From Paucibacter sp. Y2R2-4 (GTDB lineage: Bacteria; Pseudomonadota; Gammaproteobacteria; Burkholderiales; Burkholderiaceae_C): DNA of 64,000 nucleotides. This document shows positions 19,103-28,382 of the stretch, one piece after another (position 1 is the first letter of the stretch; each line of letters starts with the position of its first letter). Location: positions 248,001-312,000 of the forward strand of contig NZ_JAJIRO010000002.1 of the NCBI RefSeq assembly GCF_025717535.1. The letters are read 5' to 3'. The notes below the pieces were generated by a model. It did not search any database and was not told the origin of the DNA. It saw only the letters and a program-made list of their open reading frames with translations. The position numbers were made by a program, and so were the translations under genes.

Positions 19103-19810
19103 TCAGTCGCGCAAGCCAGCGCCTGGCTTGTCACGGGCAATCAATTCGTCGAGCAGTCGACGGGCGGCATCTTGTTCTGCAACGCGGCGCGAGCGGCCTT
19201 CGCCGCGTGTGGCCACGCGAAGCGAAGCCACAGCACATTCCACCTCGAAGGTCTGCGCATGCGCCTGCCCTCGGGTCTCGGTGATGCGATAAGCGGGCAC
19301 GCTGAGTTTGCGCGCTTGCAGCCATTCCTGCAGCGCCGTCTTCGCATCTTTGGCCCAGTTGTCGGTGCTTGAAGCGCTGCTGATCACTTCGGCCAGCAGA
19401 TTGCGCACCACGGCCAGCGCAGCAGGGTAGCCGCCGTCTACAAAAGTGGCGCCAATCAAAGCTTCGGTCGCGTCCGCCAAGATCGACGGGCGCTGGGCAC
19501 CGCCGCCTTTGGCTTCACCCTCGCTGATGCGCAAGACCTGCGGCAGCTCCAAAGTCAGGGCCAAGCGATGCAGACTGTCTTCGCGCACCAGATGGGCGCG
19601 AATACGGGTCAGGTCCCCTTCGTCAGATCCGGCAAAACGGTCGTAAAGCAAGCTGGAAACGGCCAGACTCAGCACCGCATCGCCCAAGAATTCAAGGCGC
19701 TCGTTGTGGTCGGCGCTGAAGCTGCGGTGGGTGAGCGCGCGAGTCAACAGCTCGGGCTGCTTGAACTGGTGCCCCAGACGTCGCTGAAGGGCGGCAAGTT
19801 GCGGACTCAT
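19103..19810 (-). CDS. rnc: RNase III
   Basis: Double-strand-specific endoribonuclease for rRNA precursor and mRNA processing. It has 235 residues. The signature is HRSFSADHNERLEFLGDAVLSLAV with the catalytic Glu/Asp residues. The second metal-site residues are in DATEALIGATFVDGG, and a C-terminal dsRNA-binding domain spans roughly 155-228. It is cotranscribed with lepB and the DUF4845 gene upstream and with era downstream. Confidence 0.97.
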   Translation of the reverse strand: MSPQLAALQRRLGHQFKQPELLTRALTHRSFSADHNERLEFLGDAVLSLAVSSLLYDRFAGSDEGDLTRIRAHLVREDSLHRLALTLELPQVLRISEGEAKGGGAQRPSILADATEALIGATFVDGGYPAALAVVRNLLAEVISSASSTDNWAKDAKTALQEWLQARKLSVPAYRITETRGQAHAQTFEVECAVASLRVATRGEGRSRRVAEQDAARRLLDELIARDKPGAGLRD

Positions 19811-19830
19811 GAAGGGCAGAGCTCGGTCAT

Positions 19831-20235
19831 TCAGTGGGAATGGCCGGCGTACTTGATCAAGAGGAAGACCGGACCGCCCAACTCAATTTGCTTGTCATAA
19901 GCAAAGCTGATCTGAAGCTTGTCGTTTTCCTTGGTGATCACCAGATCTTTGGCGGCAATGCTGGTCATCGAATACTCGACCTGCTGGGCCCGTTCAAAGT
20001 CGGCGCGAACTGCAGGAACGGTGCTGGGATTGGAGGCCGCGATGCGATCAACCACACGCTGAATGGTATAGAACTCCATGACGGTCGGCAGCACACGCGC
20101 CACCACCACCCCGCCAAAGGCCAGGACCACACCCCAGAACAGCAAGCCAATAAGGCTCACGCCGCGCTGATGGCGTCGAGCGGCAGTGCCTTGACCAGCA
20201 ACTGAACGAGTTCTGACACGCTTGCTCAAACCCAT
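19831..20235 (-). CDS. DUF4845 membrane protein
   Basis: A 134-residue protein of unknown function that is commonly found between lepB and rnc in beta- and gammaproteobacteria. A basic N-terminus leads into one membrane helix at about 25-47 (GVSLIGLLFWGVVLAFGGVVVARVLP), then a soluble domain of about 85 residues that is probably periplasmic. The helix start (QRG-VSLIG) resembles a type IV pilin N-terminus but lacks the Glu at +5, so it is not expected to be a pilin substrate. The start at 20235 is chosen because AAGGGA lies nine bases upstream. Confidence 0.8.
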   Translation of the reverse strand: MGLSKRVRTRSVAGQGTAARRHQRGVSLIGLLFWGVVLAFGGVVVARVLPTVMEFYTIQRVVDRIAASNPSTVPAVRADFERAQQVEYSMTSIAAKDLVITKENDKLQISFAYDKQIELGGPVFLLIKYAGHSH

Positions 20236-20288
20236 AAACCCAGATCCCTTGCGTTGAGAGGAATTGCACGACGGCACGGCGGCATGAC

Positions 20289-21263
20289 TCAATTGAAGGT
20301 GCCGATGCGCTTGAGGTTACCGAAATTCATCCAAACCATAAAGGCCTTACCGACGATGTTTTCATCCGGCACAAAGCCCCAGAAGCGCGAATCACCCGAG
20401 TTGTCGCGGTTGTCACCGATCATGTAGTAATGGCCGGCCGGCACCTTGCAGGTCACACCCTCGGGGCTGTACTTGCAATTGTCTTGGAAGGGGAAAGGGC
20501 CATCCTTGCGATTGGGGTGGAACAGGGGCGAACGCTGTGGATCCACCAGCAGCTGATGCTCCTTTTCGCCCAACTTCTCGGTGAAGCGCGGGCGGTAGGT
20601 CATCGAGCTTTCGTCGTAGAAGTCACCCTGTGGCTGCACCGGGACCAACTCACCATTGATGTAGAGGCGCTGGTTCAGGTACTTCACCTCATCGCCGGGC
20701 AAAGCCACCACGCGCTTGATGAAGTCCACGCTGGTGTCTTCAGGCCAGCGGAACACCATCACATCCCCGCGTTTGACCTCGTTGTTGCTGATGATCTTTT
20801 TATTGATCACCGGCAAACGGATGCCGTAATGGAATTTGTTCACCAAGATCAGATCACCCACCAGCAAGGTCGGCACCATGGAACCCGAGGGGATCTTGAA
20901 GGGCTCAAACAAGAAGGAACGCAACAAGAAAACCGCCAGGATGACGGGGAATAAACCCGCGGTCCAATCCAACCACCAGGGTTGCTGCAAGATTTGCTGA
21001 CGCGCACCTTCAACGTCACCATCGACCCGCGCAATGCCTTGTTCGGCCAGCGTCTGGCGACGCTTGGCGTCGGCCTCCAAGAGCAGCGCAGCGGCCTTCT
21101 CGCGCTTGGGCTGGAAGTGGAAACGCTCGGCCAGCCAATAGACCAGCGTGAACACGGTCAAGATGAAGAGCAGAAGTGAGAAGTTGCCGCTCCAGTAGCC
21201 GGTGTACCAGCCCCCCAAATACGCGACGAGGATGGCGTAAAGAATTCCGGTCAGAGCACTCAT
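20289..21263 (-). CDS. lepB: LepB signal peptidase I
   Basis: Inner-membrane protease that removes Sec and Tat signal peptides. It has 324 residues. Two N-terminal helices lie within the first 45 residues. A further hydrophobic stretch at about 102-118 precedes the catalytic domain. The nucleophile is Ser128 in IPSGSMVPTL and the general base is Lys183 in FIKRVVALPGD. The C-terminal box GDNRDNSGDSRFWGFVP is intact. The start is the ATG at 21263. It is immediately downstream of lepA, as in E. coli. Confidence 0.97.
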   Translation of the reverse strand: MSALTGILYAILVAYLGGWYTGYWSGNFSLLLFILTVFTLVYWLAERFHFQPKREKAAALLLEADAKRRQTLAEQGIARVDGDVEGARQQILQQPWWLDWTAGLFPVILAVFLLRSFLFEPFKIPSGSMVPTLLVGDLILVNKFHYGIRLPVINKKIISNNEVKRGDVMVFRWPEDTSVDFIKRVVALPGDEVKYLNQRLYINGELVPVQPQGDFYDESSMTYRPRFTEKLGEKEHQLLVDPQRSPLFHPNRKDGPFPFQDNCKYSPEGVTCKVPAGHYYMIGDNRDNSGDSRFWGFVPDENIVGKAFMVWMNFGNLKRIGTFN

Positions 21264-21334
21264 CAATCAATCGATCTTGGTTGGGTAATGGTTTTCGGGC
21301 TGTCGAGCTATCGGACTTTTCAGTCGCAAGGACT

Positions 21335-23143
21335 TCAATCCTCGACCTGCAGGATGGCGAGGAAGGCTTCCTGAGGCACCTCGACCGAGCCGATTTGCTT
21401 CATGCGTTTCTTACCGGCCTTTTGCTTCTCGAGCAGCTTGCGCTTACGCGAGACGTCGCCGCCATAACATTTTGCCAGCACGTTCTTGCGCATCGCCTTG
21501 ATGTTCTCGCGCGCAATGATGTTGGAACCGATCGCCGCCTGAATGACCACGTCGTACATCTGGCGAGGGATGTGTTCGCGCATCTTGGCCGCCACTCCGC
21601 GGCCGCGGAACTGGCTCTGCACACGGTGCACGATGATGGACAGCGCATCGACCCGGTCGCCGTTGATCAAGATGTCCACCTTGACCACATCGGAGGCGCG
21701 GTACTCCTTGAACTCATAGTCCATGGACGCGTAGCCACGCGAAACGCTCTTGAGCTTGTCAAAGAAGTCCAGCACGATTTCGGCCAGCGGCATCTCATAG
21801 GTCAACATGACCTGGCGGCCGTGATAGGCCATATTCATTTGATTGCCGCGCTTCTGGTTGGCCAGAGTCATCACCGGGCCGACATAGTCTTGCGGCATAT
21901 AGAGATGCACGGTCACGATGGGCTCACGGATCTCTTGGATCTGACCCATTTCTGGCATCTTGGACGGGTTCTCAACCTCGATCACATCGCCATTGGCCAG
22001 CACGACCTCGTACACCACGCTGGGCGCGGTGGTGATCAGGTCTTGGTCAAACTCACGCTCCAAGCGCTCTTGCACGATTTCCATGTGCAAGAGGCCCAAG
22101 AAGCCGCAGCGGAAGCCAAAGCCCAGCGCTTGCGAGACCTCGGGCTCATAGCGCAGCGAGGAGTCATTCAGCTTGAGCTTTTCCAGCGCGTCGCGCAGTT
22201 GGTCATACTCGCTGGCTTCGGTCGGATACAGACCCGCAAACACCTGCGGCTGAATTTCCTTGAAGCCTGGCAGCGCCGCTTCAGCGGGGCCGAGATTGTT
22301 GGGCAGCTTTTTGTCGACCGTGATGGTGTCACCCACCTTGGCCGCTTGTAGTTCCTTGATGCCGGCGATGATGAAGCCCACCTCACCCGCATTGAGCTGG
22401 TCGCGGCTTTCCGACTTCGGCGAAAACACGCCCAAATTGTCGGCCGGGTAGACGGCGTTGGAGGCCATCATGCGGATGCGGTCGCCCTTCTTCAGTGTGC
22501 CGTCGACCACGCGCACCAACATCACCACGCCCACATAAGCGTCGTACCAAGAGTCGATGATCATAGCGCGCAGCGGCGCGTCGACCAGACCCTTGGGCGG
22601 CGGCATGCGGGCGATCACGGCCTCGATGATTTCATCAATGCCCATGCCGGTCTTGGCGCTGCAGGGAATTGCATCGGTCGCATCGATGCCGATGACGTCT
22701 TCGATCTCTTCCTTGGCGTTCTCGGGATCTGCATTGGGCAAATCCATCTTGTTCAACACCGGCACGACTTCAACGCCAAGGTCCAGCGCGGTATAGCAGT
22801 TAGCGACCGTTTGCGCTTCAACGCCCTGGCTGGCATCGACCACCAACAAAGCACCTTCACAGGCCGACAGGGACCGGCTGACTTCATATGAGAAGTCCAC
22901 ATGCCCCGGTGTGTCGATCAAATTCAGGTTGTAGACCTGGCCGTCTTTGGCCTTGTACTGCAGCGCAGCGGTTTGCGCCTTGATGGTGATACCACGTTCA
23001 CGCTCGATGTCCATCGAGTCCAGCACCTGCGCCTCCATCTCGCGATCGGATAGGCCGCCACAGCGTTGAATGATGCGATCCGCCAGCGTGCTTTTGCCGT
23101 GGTCGATGTGGGCGATGATGGAGAAATTGCGAATGTGGTTCAT
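21335..23143 (-). CDS. lepA: LepA / EF4 elongation factor
   Basis: Ribosome-associated GTPase (EF4) involved in back-translocation or initiation. It has 602 residues. The start at 23143 gives [19 protein letters not shown], which matches the family, while an upstream in-frame ATG at 23230 adds 29 residues of unlike composition. G motifs [14 protein letters not shown] and NKMDLP are visible, followed by EF-G-like domains and the LepA-specific C-terminus with [16 protein letters not shown]. Confidence 0.97.
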   Translation of the reverse strand: MNHIRNFSIIAHIDHGKSTLADRIIQRCGGLSDREMEAQVLDSMDIERERGITIKAQTAALQYKAKDGQVYNLNLIDTPGHVDFSYEVSRSLSACEGALLVVDASQGVEAQTVANCYTALDLGVEVVPVLNKMDLPNADPENAKEEIEDVIGIDATDAIPCSAKTGMGIDEIIEAVIARMPPPKGLVDAPLRAMIIDSWYDAYVGVVMLVRVVDGTLKKGDRIRMMASNAVYPADNLGVFSPKSESRDQLNAGEVGFIIAGIKELQAAKVGDTITVDKKLPNNLGPAEAALPGFKEIQPQVFAGLYPTEASEYDQLRDALEKLKLNDSSLRYEPEVSQALGFGFRCGFLGLLHMEIVQERLEREFDQDLITTAPSVVYEVVLANGDVIEVENPSKMPEMGQIQEIREPIVTVHLYMPQDYVGPVMTLANQKRGNQMNMAYHGRQVMLTYEMPLAEIVLDFFDKLKSVSRGYASMDYEFKEYRASDVVKVDILINGDRVDALSIIVHRVQSQFRGRGVAAKMREHIPRQMYDVVIQAAIGSNIIARENIKAMRKNVLAKCYGGDVSRKRKLLEKQKAGKKRMKQIGSVEVPQEAFLAILQVED

Positions 23144-23317
23144 GCTGTTCTTAAATGCGCTGTGCCGGTAGACACAAGGGCGCAGCCCTTGCAGCGCAAG
23201 CTCAAATCGCGAAGCGATGTGAAGGCGCAAAGCGCCGTGCTGAAGCTAAAAAAAAGGCACGTCGAAACGGTGACGCGCCTTCCAACAAAACGTATGGCAA
23301 CTGCATGTTGGGCGTTC

Positions 23318-23345
23318 ATTGTAGCCAAAAGGCCCGAACTGGAAA
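23318..23345 (-). promoter_or_regulatory. Candidate lepA promoter
   Basis: On the minus strand TTTCCA (23345-23340) and TACAAT (23323-23318) are separated by 16 bases, a reasonable sigma-70 pattern. It lies about 175 bases upstream of the lepA start and downstream of the mucD terminator, so it could drive lepA-lepB-rnc-era. Confidence 0.5.
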
Positions 23346-23404
23346 CCGCACCGGGACTGGAAACCCCAGCGTTGCGGCTCGCCAACATCAAAGTTACCAA
23401 CAAC

Positions 23405-23413
23405 TTATCCACA
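23405..23413 (+). other. DnaA-box match TTATCCACA
   Basis: A perfect match to the consensus DnaA box. Two weaker boxes with 7 of 9 matches lie at 23431-23439 (opposite strand) and 23551-23559. No dnaA, dnaN or AT-rich unwinding element is nearby, so this is not read as an origin. Confidence 0.4.
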
Positions 23414-23653
23414 GCGCCGACTGAACAACTTGTGGACGAAAAGGCCTCGAGGAAAAGCCCTTGGTTTGCGACTTCCAGATGCAACAAACCCAGGCTTCTA
23501 GCCATTGATTCTATCCGAGCAAGCGAACAATAGCCTTGCTGATCAGGAGTTGGTCCACAGAAAAGGTGGAGGGGCGTCTTCGCCGCCGTTTAGGCAGAGC
23601 CCCTTCCCCAGCCCTGGACTTGGGATGGCTCCCCAAATTCGATTCATCATGTG

Positions 23654-23691
23654 AAAAGACCACCCGGCGAAGTCAGCTAAGCCGGGTGGTC
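23654..23691 (-). terminator. Rho-independent terminator of mucD
   Basis: GACCACCCGGC (23658-23668) pairs perfectly with GCCGGGTGGTC (23681-23691), an 11-bp stem with a 12-base loop. On the minus strand it is followed by TTTT. It lies 30 bases past the mucD stop. Confidence 0.9.
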
Positions 23692-23719
23692 CGAGGCTCC
23701 TGGTGTGAAGCCGCAGCGC

Positions 23720-25210
23720 TTACTTTGCCGCTGGCTTCAGCAAGATAAAGCTGACCACCTCATCCCTGCGCACCAAAAGATTGATGGTCTTGGCCTTTTC
23801 GGCCTTGCTCATCAGGCCTTGGAACTGTTTGACGCTGCTCACGTCAGTGTTGTCGACCGCAAGAATCAGATCCCCTTCCCTCAGCCCTGCGCGGGCCGCG
23901 ACGCCAGAGGCGGCATCGACACGTACACCGGAGCGCAACTTCAACTCACGCTTTTGCGCGTCAGGGATCTCGGAGACCTGCAGACCCAGAGCAGCAGCGC
24001 CACTGGCGGGCTTTCCTTCTTGGGAATCGCCCGACGCGCGTCGCGCCGAGCCGTCATCCGGCATCTCTGCAATCGCAATTGTCAGATCTTTGTAGGCGCC
24101 ACGGCGGAACACCTGCACGACCGCCTTGCTACCGGGCTTCAGGCCCGCCACCACGCGGCGCAAATCGCTGGCCTTCTCGATCAGCTTGCCGTCGAACTTG
24201 GTGATCACGTCGCCACCTTCGACACCCGCCTTGTCGGCCGCGCCACCCGCCGTCACGCTGCGAATCAATGCGCCCGTGGGTTTGCCCAGGCCAATGGCCT
24301 CGGCCACATCTTTGCTCAAATCATCCGGAGCGACGCCGATGAAGCCGCGCACCACGCGGCCACTGCCGCGCAATTGGTCCGAAACCCGAATGGCCTCGTC
24401 AATCGGAATCGCGAACGAGATGCCCATGAAGCCACCCGACTGGCTGTAGATCTGTGAATTGATCCCAACCACCTCGCCACGCATATTCAGCAAAGGGCCG
24501 CCTGAGTTGCCAGGATTGATGGCCACGTCGGTTTGAATAAAGGGCAGGAAGTCACCGGTGTCGCGCGCCTTGGCACTGACGATGCCGGCCGTCACCGTGT
24601 TGTCGAACCCAAAAGGCGAGCCAATTGCCATCACCCACTCGCCCACTTTGAGGCGGCTGATGTCGGCAATCTTCACCGCCGGCAAGGCGCTGGCTTCGAT
24701 CTTCAGCACCGCCACATCGGTACGGCGATCTGCACCAATCACCTTGGCTTTGAACTCGCGCTTGTCGGTCAAGGTGACCCAAACATCGTCCGCGCCTTGC
24801 ACCACATGGGCGTTGGTCATGACATAGCCGTCGGCGCTGAGAATGAACCCAGAGCCCACGCCTCGACGCTGAGGTTGGTCGTCCTCGGCGCCGTTATTGC
24901 CATTGCCGCCACCTCGCGGCGAACCACGGCGTTGGTTGGGCAGCGGAATGCCAAATCGCCGCAAGAACTCTTGCATTTGCTCGTCGACCTCGGGCGAGCC
25001 ATTCATGCCGGAGCGCAGCCGCTCCGAGGTCCGTATATTGACCACCGCGGGGCCGACGCGTTCGACCAGCTCGGTGAAGTCGGGCAACTCACGGGCTTGC
25101 ACTTGGCCCACGCCAGGCACAAAACTCAGGCTCAAGGACAAGACTGCAGCAGACAAGACGGCGCGCGAGAAGCGCGCAGCCAGAGGGCGAGAAACAAACT
25201 TTGATGACAT
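23720..25210 (-). CDS. mucD: DegP/MucD-type periplasmic serine protease
   Basis: Do-like protease and chaperone of the periplasm. It has 496 residues. A signal peptide ends near Ala39 (GVGQVQA), followed by a trypsin-like domain with the triad His135 (MTNAHVV), Asp165 (RTDVAVLK) and Ser236 (NPGNSGGPL), a Gly/Asn-rich loop near 98-110, then two PDZ domains (about 265-360 and 405-490). In many proteobacteria this gene follows rpoE-rseA-rseB and is controlled by sigma-E. Here the upstream 177 bases contain no such genes. The start at 25210 is preferred over a GTG at 25231. Confidence 0.94.
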   Translation of the reverse strand: MSSKFVSRPLAARFSRAVLSAAVLSLSLSFVPGVGQVQARELPDFTELVERVGPAVVNIRTSERLRSGMNGSPEVDEQMQEFLRRFGIPLPNQRRGSPRGGGNGNNGAEDDQPQRRGVGSGFILSADGYVMTNAHVVQGADDVWVTLTDKREFKAKVIGADRRTDVAVLKIEASALPAVKIADISRLKVGEWVMAIGSPFGFDNTVTAGIVSAKARDTGDFLPFIQTDVAINPGNSGGPLLNMRGEVVGINSQIYSQSGGFMGISFAIPIDEAIRVSDQLRGSGRVVRGFIGVAPDDLSKDVAEAIGLGKPTGALIRSVTAGGAADKAGVEGGDVITKFDGKLIEKASDLRRVVAGLKPGSKAVVQVFRRGAYKDLTIAIAEMPDDGSARRASGDSQEGKPASGAAALGLQVSEIPDAQKRELKLRSGVRVDAASGVAARAGLREGDLILAVDNTDVSSVKQFQGLMSKAEKAKTINLLVRRDEVVSFILLKPAAK

Positions 25211-25387
25211 GGCTTGACTCAGAGTGCTCACAAAAAAGATTGGCGAGTACGCATCGATCTCACGTCGAGCGAAATGACATTTAACACTGCCGATTTTGGG
25301 GCGCTCCGCAGACTTTCAAGAAAGAGCTCAACGGTTAGCCCTTCATCGGTCATTGATGATCGCCGCAGCCGAGAAGCATAGCGAAAG

Positions 25388-25885
25388 TCATAGGCCGGAG
25401 TGCTCGGGGTGATCGTGCGGCGCTGCGTAGAGGCAGGCCCGCAAATGGTGCCATTGCGACTGACCCGACTGAGCCAAGGGTAGGTAGATGACTGCCGGAA
25501 AAAGCCGCCTCAAATAGCTTGGAGTCGGGACAGGCCGGGCGCACAGCAGCAGGCAAGCCCCAAGGTCAAACAAGACCTCAATCTGTACTTGAAACTCGTC
25601 AAGCGAGCCGCGCTCATCATGCAGCCACCAGCTTTGGCCGTCCCAGCGCAAGCGCCTGGGTTGGAGCTGCGCCCATCGCCAAGCCAAGACAGCGGTCGGC
25701 AAGATCAAGAGCGGCAACACCCAAAACGGGACTCGTTTAGGCAGATGGGTCGCCAGCACCATCACAACGGAAGACACAGCCAAGCTTGCAAGGACCGTAA
25801 CGCCCAATGCAAGCAGCCTCTGAAACAGAGGCTGCGGTCGGGTATCGATCTGGAAGGCCGGGGCCGAGCGGCGTGAGGAACTCAT
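25388..25885 (-). CDS. YgfX-like small membrane protein
   Basis: A 165-residue protein with a basic N-terminus, two adjacent membrane helices (about 22-45 and 49-65), and a C-terminal soluble part that begins RRLRWDGQSWWLHDERG. The end (VIYLPLAQSGQSQWHHLRACLYAAP) resembles the closing pattern of YgfX/CptA proteins, where a leucine-rich strand leads to Pro, Ser and a W..LR motif. YgfX in E. coli partners SdhE; no sdhE is next to this gene. It lies between fabF and mucD, a place where Burkholderiales often have such a protein just before rpoE. The family call is by pattern only. Confidence 0.5.
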   Translation of the reverse strand: MSSSRRSAPAFQIDTRPQPLFQRLLALGVTVLASLAVSSVVMVLATHLPKRVPFWVLPLLILPTAVLAWRWAQLQPRRLRWDGQSWWLHDERGSLDEFQVQIEVLFDLGACLLLCARPVPTPSYLRRLFPAVIYLPLAQSGQSQWHHLRACLYAAPHDHPEHSGL

Positions 25886-25926
25886 GGCTCGGCCGGGCTT
25901 CATGAAAGGGCCAAGAGGCCCTGCAC

Positions 25927-27174
25927 TTAGACCTTCTTGAAGATCAAGGTGCCGTTGGTGCCGCCGAAACCAAAGTTGTTTTTGGCGGCGTATTCGATCT
26001 TCATCTCACGCGCTTGGTTCGCGCAGTAGTCGAGATCGCACTCTGGATCTTGATTGAAGATGTTGATAGTCGGCGGGGCCACTTGATTGTGCACGGCCAA
26101 TACCGTGAACACGGATTCAATACCGCCGGCACCGCCGAGCAAATGCCCCGTCATCGACTTGGTCGAACTGATGACCAAGTTTTTGGCCACATCTTCACCA
26201 AAGGCCAATTTAATGGCATTGGTTTCGTTCAAGTCACCCAGCGGCGTCGAGGTGCCGTGGGCGTTCATGTATTGGATTTGGTCCGGGTTGAGACCGGCGC
26301 TGCGCAGCGCGGCTCGCATCGAACGCTTGGGGCCGTCCACGCTGGGTGCGGTCATATGGTACGCATCGGCACCCATGCCAAAGCCAGCCAGTTCGGCGTA
26401 AATCTTGGCGCCGCGCTTCTTGGCATGCTCGTACTCTTCCAGCACCAGCACACCACCGCCCTCGCCCAGCACAAAGCCATCACGGTCTTTGTCCCAGGGT
26501 CGGGATGCAGTCTTGGGATCGTCATTGCGCGTCGACAGCGCGCGCGCTGAGGCAAAGCCTCCAACGCCCAAGGGCGAGACGGTCGCTTCCGCGCCGCCCG
26601 CAACCATCACATCGGCGTCACCGTCCGCAATCAAGCGGCCAGCAAGGCCAATCGCATGCAAGCCGGTTGTGCAAGCCGTCACCACCGCCAAGTTCGGGCC
26701 TTGAAAGCCGTACTTGATGGACACATGACCCGAGATCATGTTGATGATCGAAGCCGGCACAAAGAACGGCGACACACGACGTGGGCCACGCGACATCAGC
26801 TCGCCATGGGTCTCTTCGATCATCGGCAAGCCGCCGATCCCCGAGCCCACGAGCACGCCAATGCGCTCAGCCTCTTCTTCCGACAACTGATCCCCTGTCG
26901 GCAAACCGGCGTCTTGCACTGCTTGTATAGACGCCGCCATCCCGTAATGGATGAAGGTGTCCATGGACCGTGCTTCCTTGGCAGGAATGTAGTCCGTGAC
27001 ATTGAAGCCCTTCACCTCGCCTGCGATTTGGCAGGAGAAGGCAGAGGCATCAAAGCGAGTGATGCGGTCAATACCGGACTGACCGGCCAGGATGTTGCTC
27101 CAGGCCTCGGCCACTGTGTTGCCCACAGGGCTGATCAGACCTAGTCCGGTAATGACGACGCGACGACGGCTCAT
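25927..27174 (-). CDS. fabF: FabF 3-oxoacyl-ACP synthase II
   Basis: Elongating condensing enzyme of type II fatty-acid synthesis, adding two carbons from malonyl-ACP; it also controls the temperature response of unsaturated chains. It has 415 residues with the Cys-His-His triad: Cys168 ([13 protein letters not shown]), His306 ([11 protein letters not shown]) and His344 ([10 protein letters not shown]). It lies 47 bases downstream of acpP. A small hairpin (AGGGCC-TCTT-GGCCCT on the minus strand, about 25907-25922) sits just past its stop and may help end the transcript. Confidence 0.97.
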   Translation of the reverse strand: MSRRRVVITGLGLISPVGNTVAEAWSNILAGQSGIDRITRFDASAFSCQIAGEVKGFNVTDYIPAKEARSMDTFIHYGMAASIQAVQDAGLPTGDQLSEEEAERIGVLVGSGIGGLPMIEETHGELMSRGPRRVSPFFVPASIINMISGHVSIKYGFQGPNLAVVTACTTGLHAIGLAGRLIADGDADVMVAGGAEATVSPLGVGGFASARALSTRNDDPKTASRPWDKDRDGFVLGEGGGVLVLEEYEHAKKRGAKIYAELAGFGMGADAYHMTAPSVDGPKRSMRAALRSAGLNPDQIQYMNAHGTSTPLGDLNETNAIKLAFGEDVAKNLVISSTKSMTGHLLGGAGGIESVFTVLAVHNQVAPPTINIFNQDPECDLDYCANQAREMKIEYAAKNNFGFGGTNGTLIFKKV

Positions 27175-27221
27175 GCGATTAGGGGTTCAGTTAGGGATTA
27201 CCTGACAGCCGGGAGGCTGAC

Positions 27222-27482
<261 letters not shown>

Positions 27483-27616
27483 CTAGGAACAGCCCGGGAT
27501 TCTAAGGCCTCTAGAGTGTCTCGCCTAAATTGAGGCTGAATTAGTCACTCCATGGAACCTTCACCGGCCGGGCAAATCCGGTGGATGAGAGCAGATTGCC
27601 CTCATCACAAATCAAA

Positions 27617-28366
27617 TCAGTTCATGTACATGCCGCCGTTGACATGCAACTCGGTACCGCTAATGTAGGCGGCCTTCGGTGACGCCAGGAAGGCGACGGC
27701 ATCGGCAATTTCCCGAGGCTCGCCCAAGCGACCCACAGGGATTTGCGCCAGCAAGGCGGCTTTCTGGGCTTCGGGCAGCACTTCGGTCATATCGGTGGCA
27801 ATGAAACCAGGTGCCACGCAATTGACCGTTATGCCGCGGCTGCCCAACTCGCGTGCCAAGGCGCGAGTCATACCCGCCACACCCGCTTTGGCGGCGGCGT
27901 AATTGGCCTGCCCAGGGTTTCCGGAAGCCCCCACCACCGAGGTGATGTTGATGATGCGGCCATAGCGCTGCTTCATCATGCCGCGCATGACGGCACGGCA
28001 CATGCGGAAGACGGCCTTGAGATTCGTATCCAGCACGGCATCCCAGTCTTCGTCCTTCATGCGCATGGCCAAGGTGTCCCGCGTAATTCCGGCGTTATTC
28101 ACCAAGACATGCAGGCCACCGTGAGCCTTGCTGATCGACTCAACGGCAGCTTCAACGGCCGCCGCATCATTGACATTCAAGACCATGCCGCGCCCACCCA
28201 GGGGGGCCAAGGCTTCACTGATGGCGGCGGCGCCGCCTTCGCTGGTAGCCGTGCCGACCACAATGAAGCCTTGCTCGGCCAAGGTCAGCGCAATCGAGCG
28301 CCCAATGCCGCGGCTAGCACCGGTGACGAGGGCAACTTGGCCCGAGGAGGTGACTTCCTTGCTCAT
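27617..28366 (-). CDS. fabG: FabG 3-oxoacyl-ACP reductase
   Basis: NADPH-dependent short-chain dehydrogenase for the first reduction in fatty-acid elongation. It has 249 residues. The cofactor loop is VTGASRGIGRSIA, NNAGITRD is near 90, and the catalytic triad is Ser143, Tyr156 and Lys160 (NYAAAKAG). It ends in HVNGGMYMN. The start at 28366 (MSKEVTSSGQ) is used; in-frame sequence upstream overlaps fabD and is not part of the family. Confidence 0.97.
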   Translation of the reverse strand: MSKEVTSSGQVALVTGASRGIGRSIALTLAEQGFIVVGTATSEGGAAAISEALAPLGGRGMVLNVNDAAAVEAAVESISKAHGGLHVLVNNAGITRDTLAMRMKDEDWDAVLDTNLKAVFRMCRAVMRGMMKQRYGRIINITSVVGASGNPGQANYAAAKAGVAGMTRALARELGSRGITVNCVAPGFIATDMTEVLPEAQKAALLAQIPVGRLGEPREIADAVAFLASPKAAYISGTELHVNGGMYMN

Positions 28367-28382
28367 ATGCTTTGCTTCTTTT

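Larger units (their letters stand above)
23144..23719. other. 576-base intergenic region between lepA and mucD
   Basis: No gene is supported. From right to left it holds the mucD terminator (23658-23691), three DnaA-box-like 9-mers (23405-23413 exact, 23431-23439 and 23551-23559 with two mismatches each), and a candidate lepA promoter (23318-23345) with a leader of about 170 bases that contains an 8-T run. Confidence 0.5.

Noticed and set aside
23155-23424. Lys/Arg-rich small frame in the lepA-mucD spacer
   Set aside because: No ribosome site, and it covers the predicted lepA promoter; composition is unlike neighbouring genes.
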